From: Owenia fusiformis
Lineage: Eukaryota; Annelida; Polychaeta; Sabellida; Oweniidae
Reading direction: 5' to 3'
Assembly: GCA_903813345.2 (NCBI GenBank)
Contig: CAIIXF020000004.1
Location: forward strand, 18,213,513-18,277,512
DNA length: 64,000 nucleotides
The notes under the pieces were generated by a model. The model saw only the letters and a program-made list of their open reading frames with translations. It had not been told where the DNA came from and did no database searches. Below, in pieces: positions 34,418 to 47,400 of this stretch. The translations under genes were made by a program, and so were the position numbers. The first letter of the stretch is position 1. Each line of letters opens with the position of its first letter.

Positions 34418-34961
34418 TATCCCGTTCCCGGACTATGGTCCTGTGAACATCTCAATCTTTTGCCTGTGCGATTACAACATGGGAGAATTTTTTACTGATC
34501 TTACACTTCAGATACCTACTTCAATAGATTCCTTGGTAATTTAGCATTCTTTTCGTGTAGTTGAATCCACAATTGTCTGGGTTTATCGGCAGAACGAAGA
34601 CATTTTCGTTTTTGATCGCAATATTTGTGTGTAACATTTAACCTTTTTCAACCGTCAAATTCCTCCATATTGGTACTTCCGGGCTACATCCGGGACAGCC
34701 AAACGGGGGATTCCCCGTTTAAATCCAACCGCCATTTTGAAAAGTGATGGAATCTCTCTCGATGAAAAAGAGAAAATGTTCTCGTTCTGCCGATATACCC
34801 AGACAATCGGCGGTTCCAATATATTAGAAGTTACATCTTGAGTTCTATAATGCATTGAGGTAGGTATCTTAAGTGTAAGGGGCGTAGATAATTCTCCCAA
34901 GTTGTAATCGTACAGGCAAATGAATGCGATCAGTGCAGGACTATAGTCCGGGAACGGGATA
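34418..34961. mobile_element. Long-TIR fold-back element with 10-bp flanking repeat (Mutator-like MITE candidate)
   Basis: Arms of about 200 bp are inverted: TATCCCGTTCCCGGACTATG at the left tip against CATAGTCCGGGAACGGGATA-type sequence at the right tip (34937-34961). Further inside are TACAACATGGGAGAATT against AATTCTCCCAAGTTGTA, AGATACCTACTTCAATAG against CATTGAGGTAGGTATCT, and TTATCGGCAGAACGA against TCGTTCTGCCGATA. The element is bounded by GGGGTGGGGT (34408-34417) and AGGGTGGGGT (34962-34971), 9 of 10 identical. Long inverted repeats with a 9-11-bp duplication are what Mutator-like elements leave. No transposase inside; a minus-strand frame at 34655-34900 falls across the arm and loop and is not protein-like. 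Confidence 0.65.
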
Positions 34962-35151
34962 AGGGTGGGGTAGACTACTGTATATATTCCTTGTTCGATA
35001 CTATGGGTGGGGGTTACTCAAATTTATTAAACATTTTAAAAATCGCCAGATAAATAAATCATGAATTAAAATGGAACTGGCTGAGCTCCTTGATGAGATA
35101 TTGCATGATTTCATCAGGATTTGGCACCATGACATAGGCCCAGCTGTAAGA

Positions 35152-35220
35152 GTAAGCTGAATCTATTTATTTTAGATTCAGCTTACCCATGGGCTTTCAA
35201 TTAGAGTTGAAAACCCATGG
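35152..35220. repeat. Two adjacent hairpins
   Basis: GTAAGCTGAATCTA (35152-35165) and TAGATTCAGCTTAC (35173-35186) are perfect 14-bp inverted repeats with a 7-base loop. Next to it, CCATGGGCTTTCAA (35187-35200) pairs imperfectly with TTGAAAACCCATGG (35207-35220). The two could form a double stem-loop. Too AT-rich and isolated to call an RNA gene. Confidence 0.55.
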
Positions 35221-35739
35221 CTTACCATAGGCATTCAATAGAAGCCCATTAGTTTACTAATATTTTACCTGGGTATGCTATGTAATAGATCTAAAGCTTT
35301 ACAAATTACACCATCACATTCACAAGTCATCGTGACATGTCAAAAAAATTATAAAACATAGGTTAGATCATGGACGTATATCAGATCGGGTATATTTTCA
35401 ACCCAGGACTAGGTTTTACCAATATGACAGTTGATTGTTTTCAATGACAATGTAGCCCTTATATTATAGACATTGAAGTCATTATGAAATTATGATTTAA
35501 TACCTTTTAAACCTTTGAAACTTAGATAATCAATCTGTAATCTCACCCAATTATATGTTTTGCCAAGTACGTCATCACTTTTCACTTACACATAAATTGA
35601 TGACGTAAACACATATTGGAACTAAAAAGTAAAAAATGCAAAAGTGCTGTGACTTTATCCCCGAATTTTGAGCAAAGCCGGACTCATCCAAGCTACTACT
35701 CGTGTCCCAAAGAAGGGCGATTCCACAAAGTATTTAAAA

Positions 35740-38700
35740 ATGGTAAGTCGCTGTTGTTATTGTCGTTATTATTGCACAAAATATGATAAAATTTAACAAA
35801 TATTTCTGAAAAATGTGAAATAAAAATGGTGGCCTGCTTCTCCCGGAAGTGTAAGCAAAGTTTGAATTATAAACACCCTTGTGAATCAAGCGTCTTACTC
35901 TACCGAGCTGACAGAAGTCAGGTCTGAGTAGTTCCATTGGAATTGCAAAGAAGAGAATCAATTCAGGCCGATTTATGACTCAACTGAATGCTTATGTCAT
36001 GATTCAAGGAGGATTGGAAGCCAGAGTTCCAACTTGATATTCTTTAATCTCCCAAGTAATGCGATATTGCCGAACATGGCTGAATATTTCTCCAGCTGCA
36101 AGGAGAATTAACGATATTATCCAACAAAGCTGGCGTCATTATTGTCAATATTTACATTGCTATAAATTCACAATCAACATTCGAAATATTTAAACTAATG
36201 ACCATTAAGCCACTAATTATCTTGATCGGTTCTTGTGTGTTTTTAAATTTTTGCTTGGTAATTAGACCAAAACTTGTGGTTCAAATTTTGAACCTCCTTG
36301 GTCGCCACAAAATTCAAAATCAAACATTCGCCATTTTTCACTTCTGACATCTATTGATCACCACACATGGGCCACCAATAAATGTCAGGTGTTGATACAG
36401 GTTCATGTGTGAACGATCACCAATCAATAGGGACATGTACATAATATTTTTTGTCTTTGTGTTAAATTGTTTTCCTAATGTTGCGTCAGTCACTCCTATT
36501 AGATGTAGAAAAACTCTCTACCTTGCAAGGTGTACCCATATGGTTCCTTAGCTAACTTTTGAGCCAGCTGTCTTCAGTAACAAGCCCTTATGTCACATTG
36601 TTCTGATGTGTCACCCAAATCTTATCATATACACTGATAAGAGTACTTCACTAACTTGCCAGTGTGCCACACCCATCCATAGGTTGCTTAGATGTACCTA
36701 AGCTCAAGTCAAGCTTCTAAAATGGTCCAAATCTTGAATTGGCCTTTTTGGGTTTTTCTCAGAGCTACTTACCTTAACCTGAATAATTCTCTTACCACTT
36801 TTTTTTAAACAATAGGTTTATTTCATTGATATATTTTTAATGGCATAGCTAATACACAATCATGCGGCAAATCGCCTTTTGACATTTAATTGTATGTCCG
36901 CTTTCAATAACAATGTTACACTTAAAATAAGAAAAATTTAAAAAAATAAAACACACCCACTTACCACTATATCTCGTAATATTAATTACTTTATTTCCAG
37001 ATGCAATTTATGCTTTTATTCAGCCGACAAGGCAAGCTTAGGTTACAAAAATGGTATGAGGCACACCCAGATAAAGTAAAGAAGAAGATAACTCGAGAAC
37101 TAATCACAACGATTCTCTCTAGGAAGCCAAAGATGTGCAGTTTTATTGAATGGAAAGATATGAAAATTGTTTATAAGAGGTGAACAATTTTTTTGATATA
37201 TCTGTAAAGCTAAAACCCAGTTTTGCATGTTAGTCTAACATCTGGTCAATTAATCTGACTTCTGAGTTCAATGTATCTGATTTTACAATCAATCATCATC
37301 TCAAAGCTCAACCAAGTTACATGGTCCACATCTTGATAGCTTTGGATAATTGGAATTGCATTTGAAAAGACTGCAATATAAACCATGATTGCGTTTAAAC
37401 TTTCCGTGGGCTTTTAAAACTAGTCAACATACATTAGAGTCTTACTCAATATATTTGTTATATTACCATGTATGAAAATACTTATTTATCTTACTTTAAT
37501 ATACTTTTTTATATTGCAGATATGCCAGTCTCTATTTCTGTTGTTGCGTTGAAAGGGATGATAATGAACTATTGACATTAGAAATAATCCATAGATATGT
37601 GGAATTATTAGATAAATACTTTGGCAGTGTAAGTTGCATTTCTTTGATTTTATTCCTTATTTGTAGTTGTTTCAAATCTGTAACATTTTGCGTCAAAATT
37701 GCACATTTGAAGAATTTCTGGCATAGGGAAAAGGGTTGTAACATCGACGTGTTGGGTAATATCCACACAAGAAATGGGGTAACTTCAACACCTTCTTGTT
37801 AGAAATTAAAATTTCCATTTTCCTCATGTTTGATTCGAAGAATATAAAAACTTGTGAGATCTCCATCCATACGAGAAAAAAAATGGCTTCCACTAAGATC
37901 AGAAATAAAAGCAAATAAACAACAATGTTTTAAACTTACCCCATGTGTTGACGTTGCTCCAAAATGAAATGTCAACGGCCCGTTCACCCTACATCATCAG
38001 AAGAGCTCCTTAAGTTAAGAGTTCTAAAGTATGCTCTTATTATAATTATTATATCAATAGCTAGAAATTAACTTAAGGAATATTTCATTCATATGCATCT
38101 CAGCTAGATATGTTTAATTTCAATATTTCACTTGTAGGTATGTGAGCTAGATATCATATTTAACTTTGAGAAGGCCTACTTCATGCTTGATGAGCTCCTG
38201 TTAGGGGGAGAAGTCCAAGAAACAAGCAAGAAGAATGTTCTTAAGGCAATTGCAGCACAGGATCTCTTACAAGAGGTGAGTATATCTGGTAATATATATC
38301 TACTGTTGCCATGTTGGCTCATGGTGGTCATGTTGATCTCAAAGGTTTCTTTAAACTGGATAACATATGTGTGCAGAAAACACAATGCCATTCCATAACG
38401 CACTGGAATATGATGTATTATTACTACATTGTATCTGTTTAAAGCATGACCAAATTGCAATTAATTCATAATATTTGCCATCTTTCTTGTTCTTTCCTCA
38501 GTGTAACAGGGACAGGGTGGTCCAAAAATTCTGGATTGAGTCTGGTGTAATAACCAACTTTCAAAAAGGGGAAAGTCTTTGGTAATATTTTCTGATTTGA
38601 AGATATCAGCATCTCTTGTTCCACTTGTGTCAGTTACTTAAATTTACAATTCAAGAGAATATCAATACATATTTATTTACCTGAAACGTTCAGTGAAGAA

Positions 38701-41700
38701 AATATATACATTTGCATCATCAACATATAATGTGCCAAATTAAAACAAGTGAAAACTGAATCCCAAATTCTCACCTCCTCAGTAGAAAAATCATTATAAC
38801 CTATAATTATAAGAATTTTTAAGGTTATGAAAACCAATTGTATTGTATGTATAAGTGGAATTCTTCTTTGGAAAAGGATCATACTTAAAAGGAAAAACTT
38901 CATTAAACATGTTAAACCACCTATGTTCCCAGTCCTCATTTCATCCAAACAGCAGTACCTCAAATAATGCTAATGCACTCCCAATTTTTCATCAGTTTTT
39001 CATTTTCAGATCATTACACTGAATCAAATGATTTAACATTGTTTTCTCACTAACATTTCATTAGTAAAACCTGTATGTGCAAAGTGATGAATTCTTGGTT
39101 GTCATAACAACTAATGATTGCTTGCTTTCCTTTTATTTCTCCTTTATAATTCAACTTGTTGGTTGCAAAATATGGCTAGTTATCAGTTATGTTGACTGTG
39201 ACACATTTTGTAACTGACAGGACTCTTTATAGTAATTCTTTATTTCTCTAAACTAATGCCACAAATTCTCTTACATTTCCCACCCTTAAACAAAGTTAAG
39301 ATCTTTATGAGGGGTATTCTATCACATGGAGTCATCGATGAATATTTGCATGTGTACATATGTTAAACCTCTGCTAGAATACATATTGTTTCATTCAGTC
39401 CATGCATGTGCACAGATCCATGTTAAGCGCATGTTAAATATTTTGATTTGTTCATGTATATCATTCCTTGCATGGTACGAGGGGTAATTCAAAAGTTATG
39501 ATCAGAATTCTCCATTTCGCTGTTCGCTCTTTGAATCAGAACGTTCGCATATATGGTGCATATATGTACTCAAAAAGGACAAAATTTGATTGGTCAATAT
39601 TTTTCAACGATGCATTTCGTGTAGCTATTTGTGAGACCCGAAAGTTCTAAATCAAATTAATTACGCAATTTTGTTTTTACACCCGCAAGCTAAATAAAAA
39701 AATGACACCATCGGAATTCTTCTTCTTTGTCATTGAATTAATAGTCAGTATACCAGATTTAATCAATAAAAGATTATACAATTAACAACAAAATTCGGAA
39801 ACGAGTATGTAAGATTTGCTTTCAAACCACTAAACTTGACCTAGATAATAGCGACGTGTCTTCTTTGGTCAAATGCTCAGTTGTTTGTGGGTTTTCAACG
39901 TAACTCTATAATGTAATATGAAGATGAGTACTTTTATTCAGTTGTTGCATCGATGTTACAGTTTGTAGTGCGGTAATATTGGCATGAACGTGTTGAAAGT
40001 CGAATGGAATTGCTTTTTCCAATATGGCGACTAGTCACGTGACTTCTTCTCTTCCGGAATATACTCCCATTTTCAATCATTGTTTTCACCCCGTTAGGAG
40101 CCAATAAAATGAAAAAAAATATATGTTATATAAAGATTATTAAAAGACTAATTGTTTCTGATAGTTTGTTTTCTCCGATCGCATGGAGATTCGATCGAAA
40201 ATATCGCTTGAAAAATGGGTATGAAAATCCCCATGTTAAACCAACGGGGAAAAACAAGGTAGAAAAATTTTGTTCCCCCGCGAACTGCATCATGGGAAAT
40301 ATTTTGACCTTATAAGGAAAAACTTTCGCGCCATCTTTATTAGAGATTCAATACTACCGAATCCGCGATTTTAAGAATTGTATAGGCAAACTCAACTTAG
40401 TTTATATATAAAATTATGCACGTTGACTATAATGTGACATATATCTTACACGAGGATCCATGGGCTGATTGAATTATTTATGCAACATGGATTGATGGCC
40501 ATTTTACTCAGTTCAGCAATCTTAGTACTATATATGCATGTCTTTCAATGATTTGGAGCTTTTACAATTGGCAAAACTTACTTAACTAGTAGAAACTTAA
40601 AATCCTCATCTATTTACTTATCACAAGGTTTCGATATCATATAACACATACTTTTCTAACTCTTTAAGCCTGTTTTACACAATGTATTGCTTCTTAATTC
40701 AAGAATCTAAATGTTCTTGGTTTAACAGATAAGATATTACTTGATTACGTGAAAATATGTATGAATGAAATTAATGGATCAAAGTATCAAAGAAACACAG
40801 AACAATAATGTTAAAACTGCATGGGAATGGGGATTGTTAAAGGAAATGTTGTAGCGTATTTTTTGAGTTTTAATTCAAAATTCTGATGTTCAATTTTTAG
40901 GAGGAAAAAGATTTGTATCTTCAGAATGATATCTTAAGTTTGTTAGCGCCACCATGGTAACCCTGTGTTGCCATGGTAACAGCAAGCTTGGGTAAGCCTT
41001 ACTCATCAATAACCTTAACATAATAACCCCTGGGTGCATTTCTAAGATTTTTATGCTGTACATTGGTTTTATGGTTTAATGATTATTATTATGTCACCAC
41101 CAAAAGTGGTGACATATTGTTATGGTCTCCGTTTTTTTGCGACGGCGGTTGGTGGTTGGCGTCCGGCGTCTGGCGTCCGGCGTCTGGCGTCCGGCGTCCG
41201 GCGTCTGTAACAATTTCTTACAACTTCCTATAACTTAACAAATACTGTTTAGACTGACTTCAATTTTTTTCTAAATCATCTACATGTTCTCAGAAGTTCA
41301 AATATGACTTTAGATTTGACATTTGACCTTCAATGACCTTCTCAAGGTCAAAAAAGGTCAAAAAGGTCTGTTTTCAACTTGTTTCAAATTGACTAATTTT
41401 TTTTTTCAAAATCATCTACGTGTTCTCAGAAATTCAAATCTGACTTAAGATTTTACTTAAGATTTGACATTTGACCTTCAATGACCTTCTCAAGGTCAAA
41501 AAAGGTCAAAAAGGTCTGTTTTCAACTTGTTTCAAATTGACTAAATTTTTTTTCAAAATCATCTACGTGTTCTCAGAAATTCAAATCTGACTTAAGATTT
41601 TACTTAAGATTTGACATTTGACCTTCAATGACCTTCTCAATGTCAAAAAAGGTCAAAAAGGTCTATTTTCAACTTGCTTCAAATTGAATAAATTTTTTTT

Positions 41701-44414
41701 TCAAAATCATCTATGTGTTCTCAGAAATTCAAATCTGACTTTAGATTTGACTTAAGATTTGACATTTGACCTTCAATGACCTTCTCAAAGTCAAAAAAGG
41801 TCAAAAAGGTCTTTTTTCAACTTGCTTCAAATTGACTAAATTTTTTTTTCAAAATCATCTACATGTTCTCAGAAATTCAAATCTGACTTTAGATTTGACA
41901 TTTGACCTTCAATGACCTTCTCAATGTCAAAAAAGGTCAAAAAGGTATTTTTTCATCTTGCTTCAAATTGACTAAATTTTTTTTTCAAAATCATCTACAT
42001 GTTCTCAGAAATTCAAATATGACTTTAGATTTGACTTTAGATTTGACATTTGACCTTCAATGACCTTCTCAAGGTCAAAAAAGGTCAAAAAGGTCTTTTT
42101 TCAACTTGCTTCAAATTGACTTATTTTTTTTTTCAAAATCATCTACATGTTCTCAGAAATTCAAATCTGACTTTAGATTTGACATTTGACCTTAAATGAC
42201 CTTCTCAAGGTCAAAAAAGGTATGTTTTCAATTTGCTTCAAATTGACCTAATTTTTTTTTCAAAATCATCTACATCTTTTCAGAAGTTCAAATTTGACTT
42301 TACAAGTTCTCAGAAGTTCAAATCTGACTTTAGATTTGACCTTTGAGCTTCAATGACCTTCTCAAGGTCAAAAAGGTCTTTTTTCAACTTGCTTCAAATT
42401 GACTAATTTTTTTTTCAAAATCATCTACATGTTCTCAGAAGTTCTTCTTAAGGTCAAAAGGTATTTTCCAACTTGCTTTAAATTGACCAAATTGTTTTAG
42501 GTGGTGACATTTTGTCATGTTAATGCCTTGTTTTAATTGATTTGAAGGCCAAGAATTTGATTTTTTGGAAATGGACCCAAAGCTAATAGAGAGCCTTTGA
42601 GGCTTTTCTTAGTTAACTGATTGCAAGCTTTTAGTTATAATTGCACACATTGGACACCTTGTATGTCGCGATATATACAAATAGATTAGCATATTGACTG
42701 GAAATGTGTAAGTTCATGTATTATTCGAACTAATTAGCATCAGTTTCTTCCTCCTAAAAATAACATTATTTCCACTAATTTAAGGCGAAATTCACAAGCA
42801 AGATATATTTGGCAAATTACAGTACATTGTTGCAGTCTTATTAATATTCAGCAGAAAATAATCATAGAATAGGGATATATTAATTAAGCTTGATTATAAT
42901 TAATTAACCCCCCTTACCTACTTTGAATTTATAAACAGCAGAAAACAATGCCAACATACATGCACTATTTCCTATGCAGTCTTGTTGTCTCATATACATT
43001 GATAACTCATTAGACAATTTTATGCCTGGAATCATTACACTTAATTGTGTTTCATCACAATGTTTATGTGAATGCTAAACATCAAACACATTCTAATCAA
43101 CAACACTGGCTTTTGCACTTTCTCTCTCTCTCTTGACTTTCTCATTACATTTTAATAGCTTGTAGTTGCTTGTGGAGAATAACGCAAATGGTGATAACAA
43201 GGAAATATAACTGCCTAGATTTTCCCAACACCTCATTTGTGGTTGAGGCAAGGAAGATGAGAAGTTATTCTAGTAATTAAAGGAGCTGAATGTTTGAAAG
43301 AAACAACACATCAGCTTATTTTCATTTTCTTGCTGAGTTGCATATTTCCAACCATGACATTTGCGATGATTATTTTGAAAATGTTTCATTTGTTAAGACA
43401 TGTTGATTCAGTGTCATCTTTCAAGTGAACAGCTTGCTAAATAGGTGTCATCTATTATGACATGCTAAATAGGTGTCATCTATTATGACATGCTAAATAG
43501 GTGTCATCTATTATGACATGCTAAATAAGTGTCATCTATTATAACTTGTTGAATAGGTGTCATCTATTATGACATGCTAAATAGGTGTCATCTATTATGA
43601 CATGCTAAATAGGTGTCATCTATTATGACATGCTAAATAGGTGTCATCTGTTATGACATGCTAAATAGGTGTCATCTATAATAACTTGTTGAATAGGTGT
43701 CATCTATTATGACTTGTTGAATAGGTGTCATCTATTATGACATGGTAAATAGGTGTCATCTATTATAACTTGTTGAATAGGTGTCATCTATTATGACTTG
43801 TTGAATAGGTGTCATATATTATTAATATTTTTGATCAAATCTTCAACAAAAACCTCCCAAAATATCAGCTTCTTATACAGACCAATAACAGATATCTTCC
43901 AAATTCACATAACATTGTGACTCGATCAACAGACTTTCTATATCATCTGGCTTTGGCCATGTTTAACATGGTATGTTATCCTCTGCTTGCTGCTTCACTT
44001 TGCACATACGGTACAATGTTTTGAAAATGATTTCATTCAGCTGAGATTAATTATGAGGAATGGGTTTGAATGAAATACATGTACATGGCTTATGAAAGGA
44101 CAACATTTGCATATCATTATAGTTTTGTAAATTCAACTAATATAAATAATTAAATATATTTTTCAAATTTCTACTAATTCCATCTTAAAATTGTGAATGA
44201 TATGCAGGTCTCATTTGTCAAATGTTTTGTGGGTCATGATTTAGGATTTTCCACATATATTACAATTGAATTTTGTGGTCTAAAAAGTAGATTCTCAGTA
44301 TTAGATAATGCGGGTAATGTTATAATATATACTGAACTGTGAAATAATAATTGGAATCCAATTTTTCAGGATGAAGCTATTGAAACAGCTCTAAAAGAAT
44401 ATGGCTTAACATAA
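35740..44414 (+). CDS. AP1S: AP-1 complex sigma subunit (sigma-1 adaptin), isoform ending in exon 5a
   Basis: Small subunit of the AP-1 heterotetramer that sorts cargo between trans-Golgi and endosomes with clathrin. Exons: ATG-only exon ending at 35742, 37001-37179, 37520-37628, 38138-38275, 44370-44414. Phases join exactly to 157 residues. The peptide opens [20 protein letters not shown] and contains [67 protein letters not shown] and [19 protein letters not shown], so identity with the AP1S1/2/3 family is unmistakable. Exon 1 ends ATG then GTAAGT, and exon 2 also begins ATG, giving Met-Met as in human AP1S1; translation could start at either. Final residues in this isoform are [14 protein letters not shown]. 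Two further terminal exons lie downstream. AATAAA at 45035-45040 could end this isoform. Confidence 0.95.
39713..40332. repeat. Dispersed ~610-bp repeat, copy 2 (AP1S last intron)
   Basis: Partner of 3718-4340, in the same orientation. It keeps GACCTAGATAATAGCGA, CTCAGTTGTTTGTGGGTTTT, CAATATGGCGACTAGTCACG then TGAC, and the terminal GCATCATGGGAAATATTTTG then ACCTTATAAGGAAAA. An open plus-strand frame at 40109-40315 is not shared with the other copy. Confidence 0.7.
41090..42525 (+). mobile_element. TGTCACCACC-family element carrying a ~130-155-bp minisatellite
   Basis: The left end is a hairpin, ATGTCACCACCAAAAGTGGT then GACAT. Then comes TTGTTATGGTCTCCGTTTTT and a run of CGTCYGGCGT decamers (41160-41208). 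The body has about nine tandem units built of TTTTCAAAATCATCTACATG, TTCTCAGAAATTCAAATCTG, ACATTTGACCTTCAATGACC and TTCTCAAGGTCAAAAAAGGT. The right end is GGTGGTGACATTTTGTCATG then TTAATGCC. No protein-coding frame. Related copies are at 30135-30397, 19705-19823 and about 8827-8935. Confidence 0.75.
43436..43816. repeat. 28-bp tandem repeat (about 13-14 copies)
   Basis: The unit AGGTGTCATCTATTATGACA then TGCTAAAT repeats with a 28-base period. Two unit types alternate irregularly: one with GACATGCTAAAT and one with AACTTGTTGAAT or GACTTGTTGAAT, consistent with expansion of higher-order pairs. It lies in the last intron of AP1S, about 550 bases before exon 5a. Confidence 0.9.
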
Positions 44415-47400
44415 TCAATGCTGGATTGTGTGCAATATTTAAAAATAATATATACACAACTTCATCATGACATACATTTGACAGAGATAACACAATCATT
44501 TGGTTTGATTTGTTATGTATACCTTTCAGCAGTTCATAATTGTTCCATATTTGGTAATATAGACACTGCTATACTATGTTCCACTCACAATATTGTTCAT
44601 TATAGTTTTAATTGAAAAAGTCTCAACAAATTTGAAGAGATTGTGCAATATCCCAAATCATTCATTGAGTTATTTACTGTCAAGGGTATGGTGTGGACCT
44701 CAACTTGTGTTGAACTACATATGTATGATGTCAGTTAGTTGGATCTGTATATTTAATAGTACATGCATGTACTGTTAGTGCTTCAGGGGCACTGCATTGG
44801 ATCTTGAATGAAGGTCCAAACTGAAATTAAAATAATTGCATCACCAGATACATGATGTAGTTGAAAATATTAAGTGCTTTAGCAATTCCTTTAAAATCTA
44901 ATGACATGCCCATTCTATTTATTACATGTAATATTTAAAGGAACATAGGATGACTTTATTCACATGTTTAAAAAAGCTAACATTAAAATCGATGCACCAT
45001 TCAAGATTATTTCAACATCCAAGACAGTCAAGCAAATAAATCCTCCATAATATCTCTGAATGCCAATAGTTTTATTTCTTTTCCAAATTAGATAAAAGAG
45101 GCATTGATTATTCATTTATAAATGTTTCTGAAAATCTCTAAATGATTCTATGTTCCTTGAAATAACCATGATTTACAATAATTCATGGTTGACATTTCAA
45201 ACTCTAAATTTCCTAAACTTCAAAATGAGTCCTTTATTCCACATACTGGTATTCAATTTAATAATCAGTTGTCAAATTGTAATTGTATAAAACAAACTGC
45301 TGGTAGAAATGAAACGAGGCATAAATTCAACATCATGTAATCTCAGCCAATTCTTGCTCAATCATTCAAAGGCCTTCAACATTATATCAGTTTATCAGTT
45401 GATATGTTATTATCTTGCGCTTGTATACAGTCAAGAATAAAGGCCATTAATTATTTCCAGGTGTGAAAATGATAATCAAGATTTTATTTGTTTATAAAAC
45501 TATTTTTGCTGTTGTTTATTTGATGTGGTTATTAATGGTGCTGTATATAATTGTGTTCAGTTATGTGATTAAACCTGTAACTAAGATGTTACCAAAATTC
45601 ATATGTGCATACAATGCCCTATATGGTCATACTTTATATAATTATGCATATCTGGAAAATATGAATAAATGCTGTTTTCTCATATGCAATTTATAGTTAC
45701 ACTTTGAACTACCAATGATCACCTCTTACATTACATGTATCATACTTTGCTTTAAAGGTATGATCACATTGGCATTTTATACACATTCACTGCCATTTAC
45801 AAGAGAATGCTCCCTATTTAATATGTTTTATTACTATTCGTAGGAGGAGACTCCCCAGGGATTTTTCGAAGACCATGGTCTTGGCTAGTCAATGAAAGAA
45901 ACAGACAGTTTTACATTAGTAACAGAGGCTTTGTCATCAAATATAAAGTTACACATCAGAATTCCAAATATGGTCATATATTGTGAGAATCAACGATGTT
46001 ATGCCAACACAGCTAATAAAGGGAATGCCTGGGTTAAAGGAAATGATATTTTAGTAGAGATATTCTCCGGTGATCTCCCAATGCTATAATGACTCTAGAA
46101 AGGGGATTATATTGAATAACAGTGAAAATGCCAAATATATGTCAAAAGCGTTTAGTATTATTGTTTGTGGACACTCTGTAGTTTGTATGTTTTATATTAG
46201 AATGATGCAGCCTTTCGTTTAGAACTTACAGTATTTCTGGCATCTTGTTTCATTTTATCTCAACTTATTTTGCCAAATATATTAACTAAGGCATGATACA
46301 ACTGACTGCGAATATGTGGATATTATTCATATATACTGTATATAAAGGACTATAGATAATCATGGCATTAGATTAGAATGGTTTAAATACAGATCTACAG
46401 TATTCTGTCATTCTCTCTTTCTTTGTCAAGCAATTTATATAAACCAGAGAATATATTAGTAACTATGTTATAATGCAAGCTCTTCCAATAAAATTGTTCA
46501 ATTTTGTTATCCACTAATTTAGTGTCACGTTATGAAGAAATCCAATATATTCATGTAGTATTCAATCCAAAAATGTAATATGATTTCATGTTGTATGATA
46601 TACTACCAGCGTCCTAAAATGTGTTTGGAGTGTTAATTCACAATGTATATAATTTATTGTGATTGCTATAAACTGTAATTATAATAGAGAGCATGGCCAT
46701 CATCAGATTTTGGTTGTCCTTATAAGAGTGTGGGGTATATCTAGTATTTAAAGGCATGTAAATGTCAGTCGTATCCTTGTCCCATGTCATATCAAGACTA
46801 TATTCCAAGCTTAATTATTGACTTCATAATGTCCTGGGGGAAATTTAGTGAATTTGTTTTTTGCATGCTTTTATTTTTTTATTCATTTAATATGAGTGTT
46901 TTATTTGTAACCTGGACAACAGTGTGGTAATAATATGACTGTTCATATTCTGTTGTCCTGGTTACTCTTGTATATTGTAGATGGCTTTTACTTATGCTTT
47001 TTATCTTCCGAAAACCATTGTCATTTCTGATTTCTTCGAGCTAAATGTATTCACATTTAATGTGATCACATAAACCAAGTGTTGGGAGATACATGTTTCA
47101 CTGTACCTATGTTCTAGTACCTTTTGACAAAAAAATCTTGTGCTAATATGGTTATTTATTCAGTCAGTGTACTTTACCTTGATATGGGAAAATTTGAGTA
47201 CAGTATGTTGAAAATGACAATGATTTTAAACCTGTCATCGTTCAAATATGGGGTTACAGAATTATTAAAGATGTTTTCATGGATTAACTGATTCTATTAC
47301 AGATATATCTAAATTCATTGTCAAAAATGTTCTCTTCTCAATAATGAATTCTACTGAGATTTTGGGGCATTTGTTTTTTGGTGTTGTGTTACTGAGTGCT

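Noticed and set aside
35152-35220. Structured RNA gene from the paired hairpins
   Set aside because: The hairpins are short and lie among other fold-back repeats, and no promoter or family signature was seen.
38511-38585. Possible extra AP1S terminal exon after TTTCCTCAG (25-codon frame ending in TAA)
   Set aside because: The frame is open in phase 0, but the peptide (many Trp, Arg, Lys) does not resemble sigma-1 C-termini. Transcript data would be needed.
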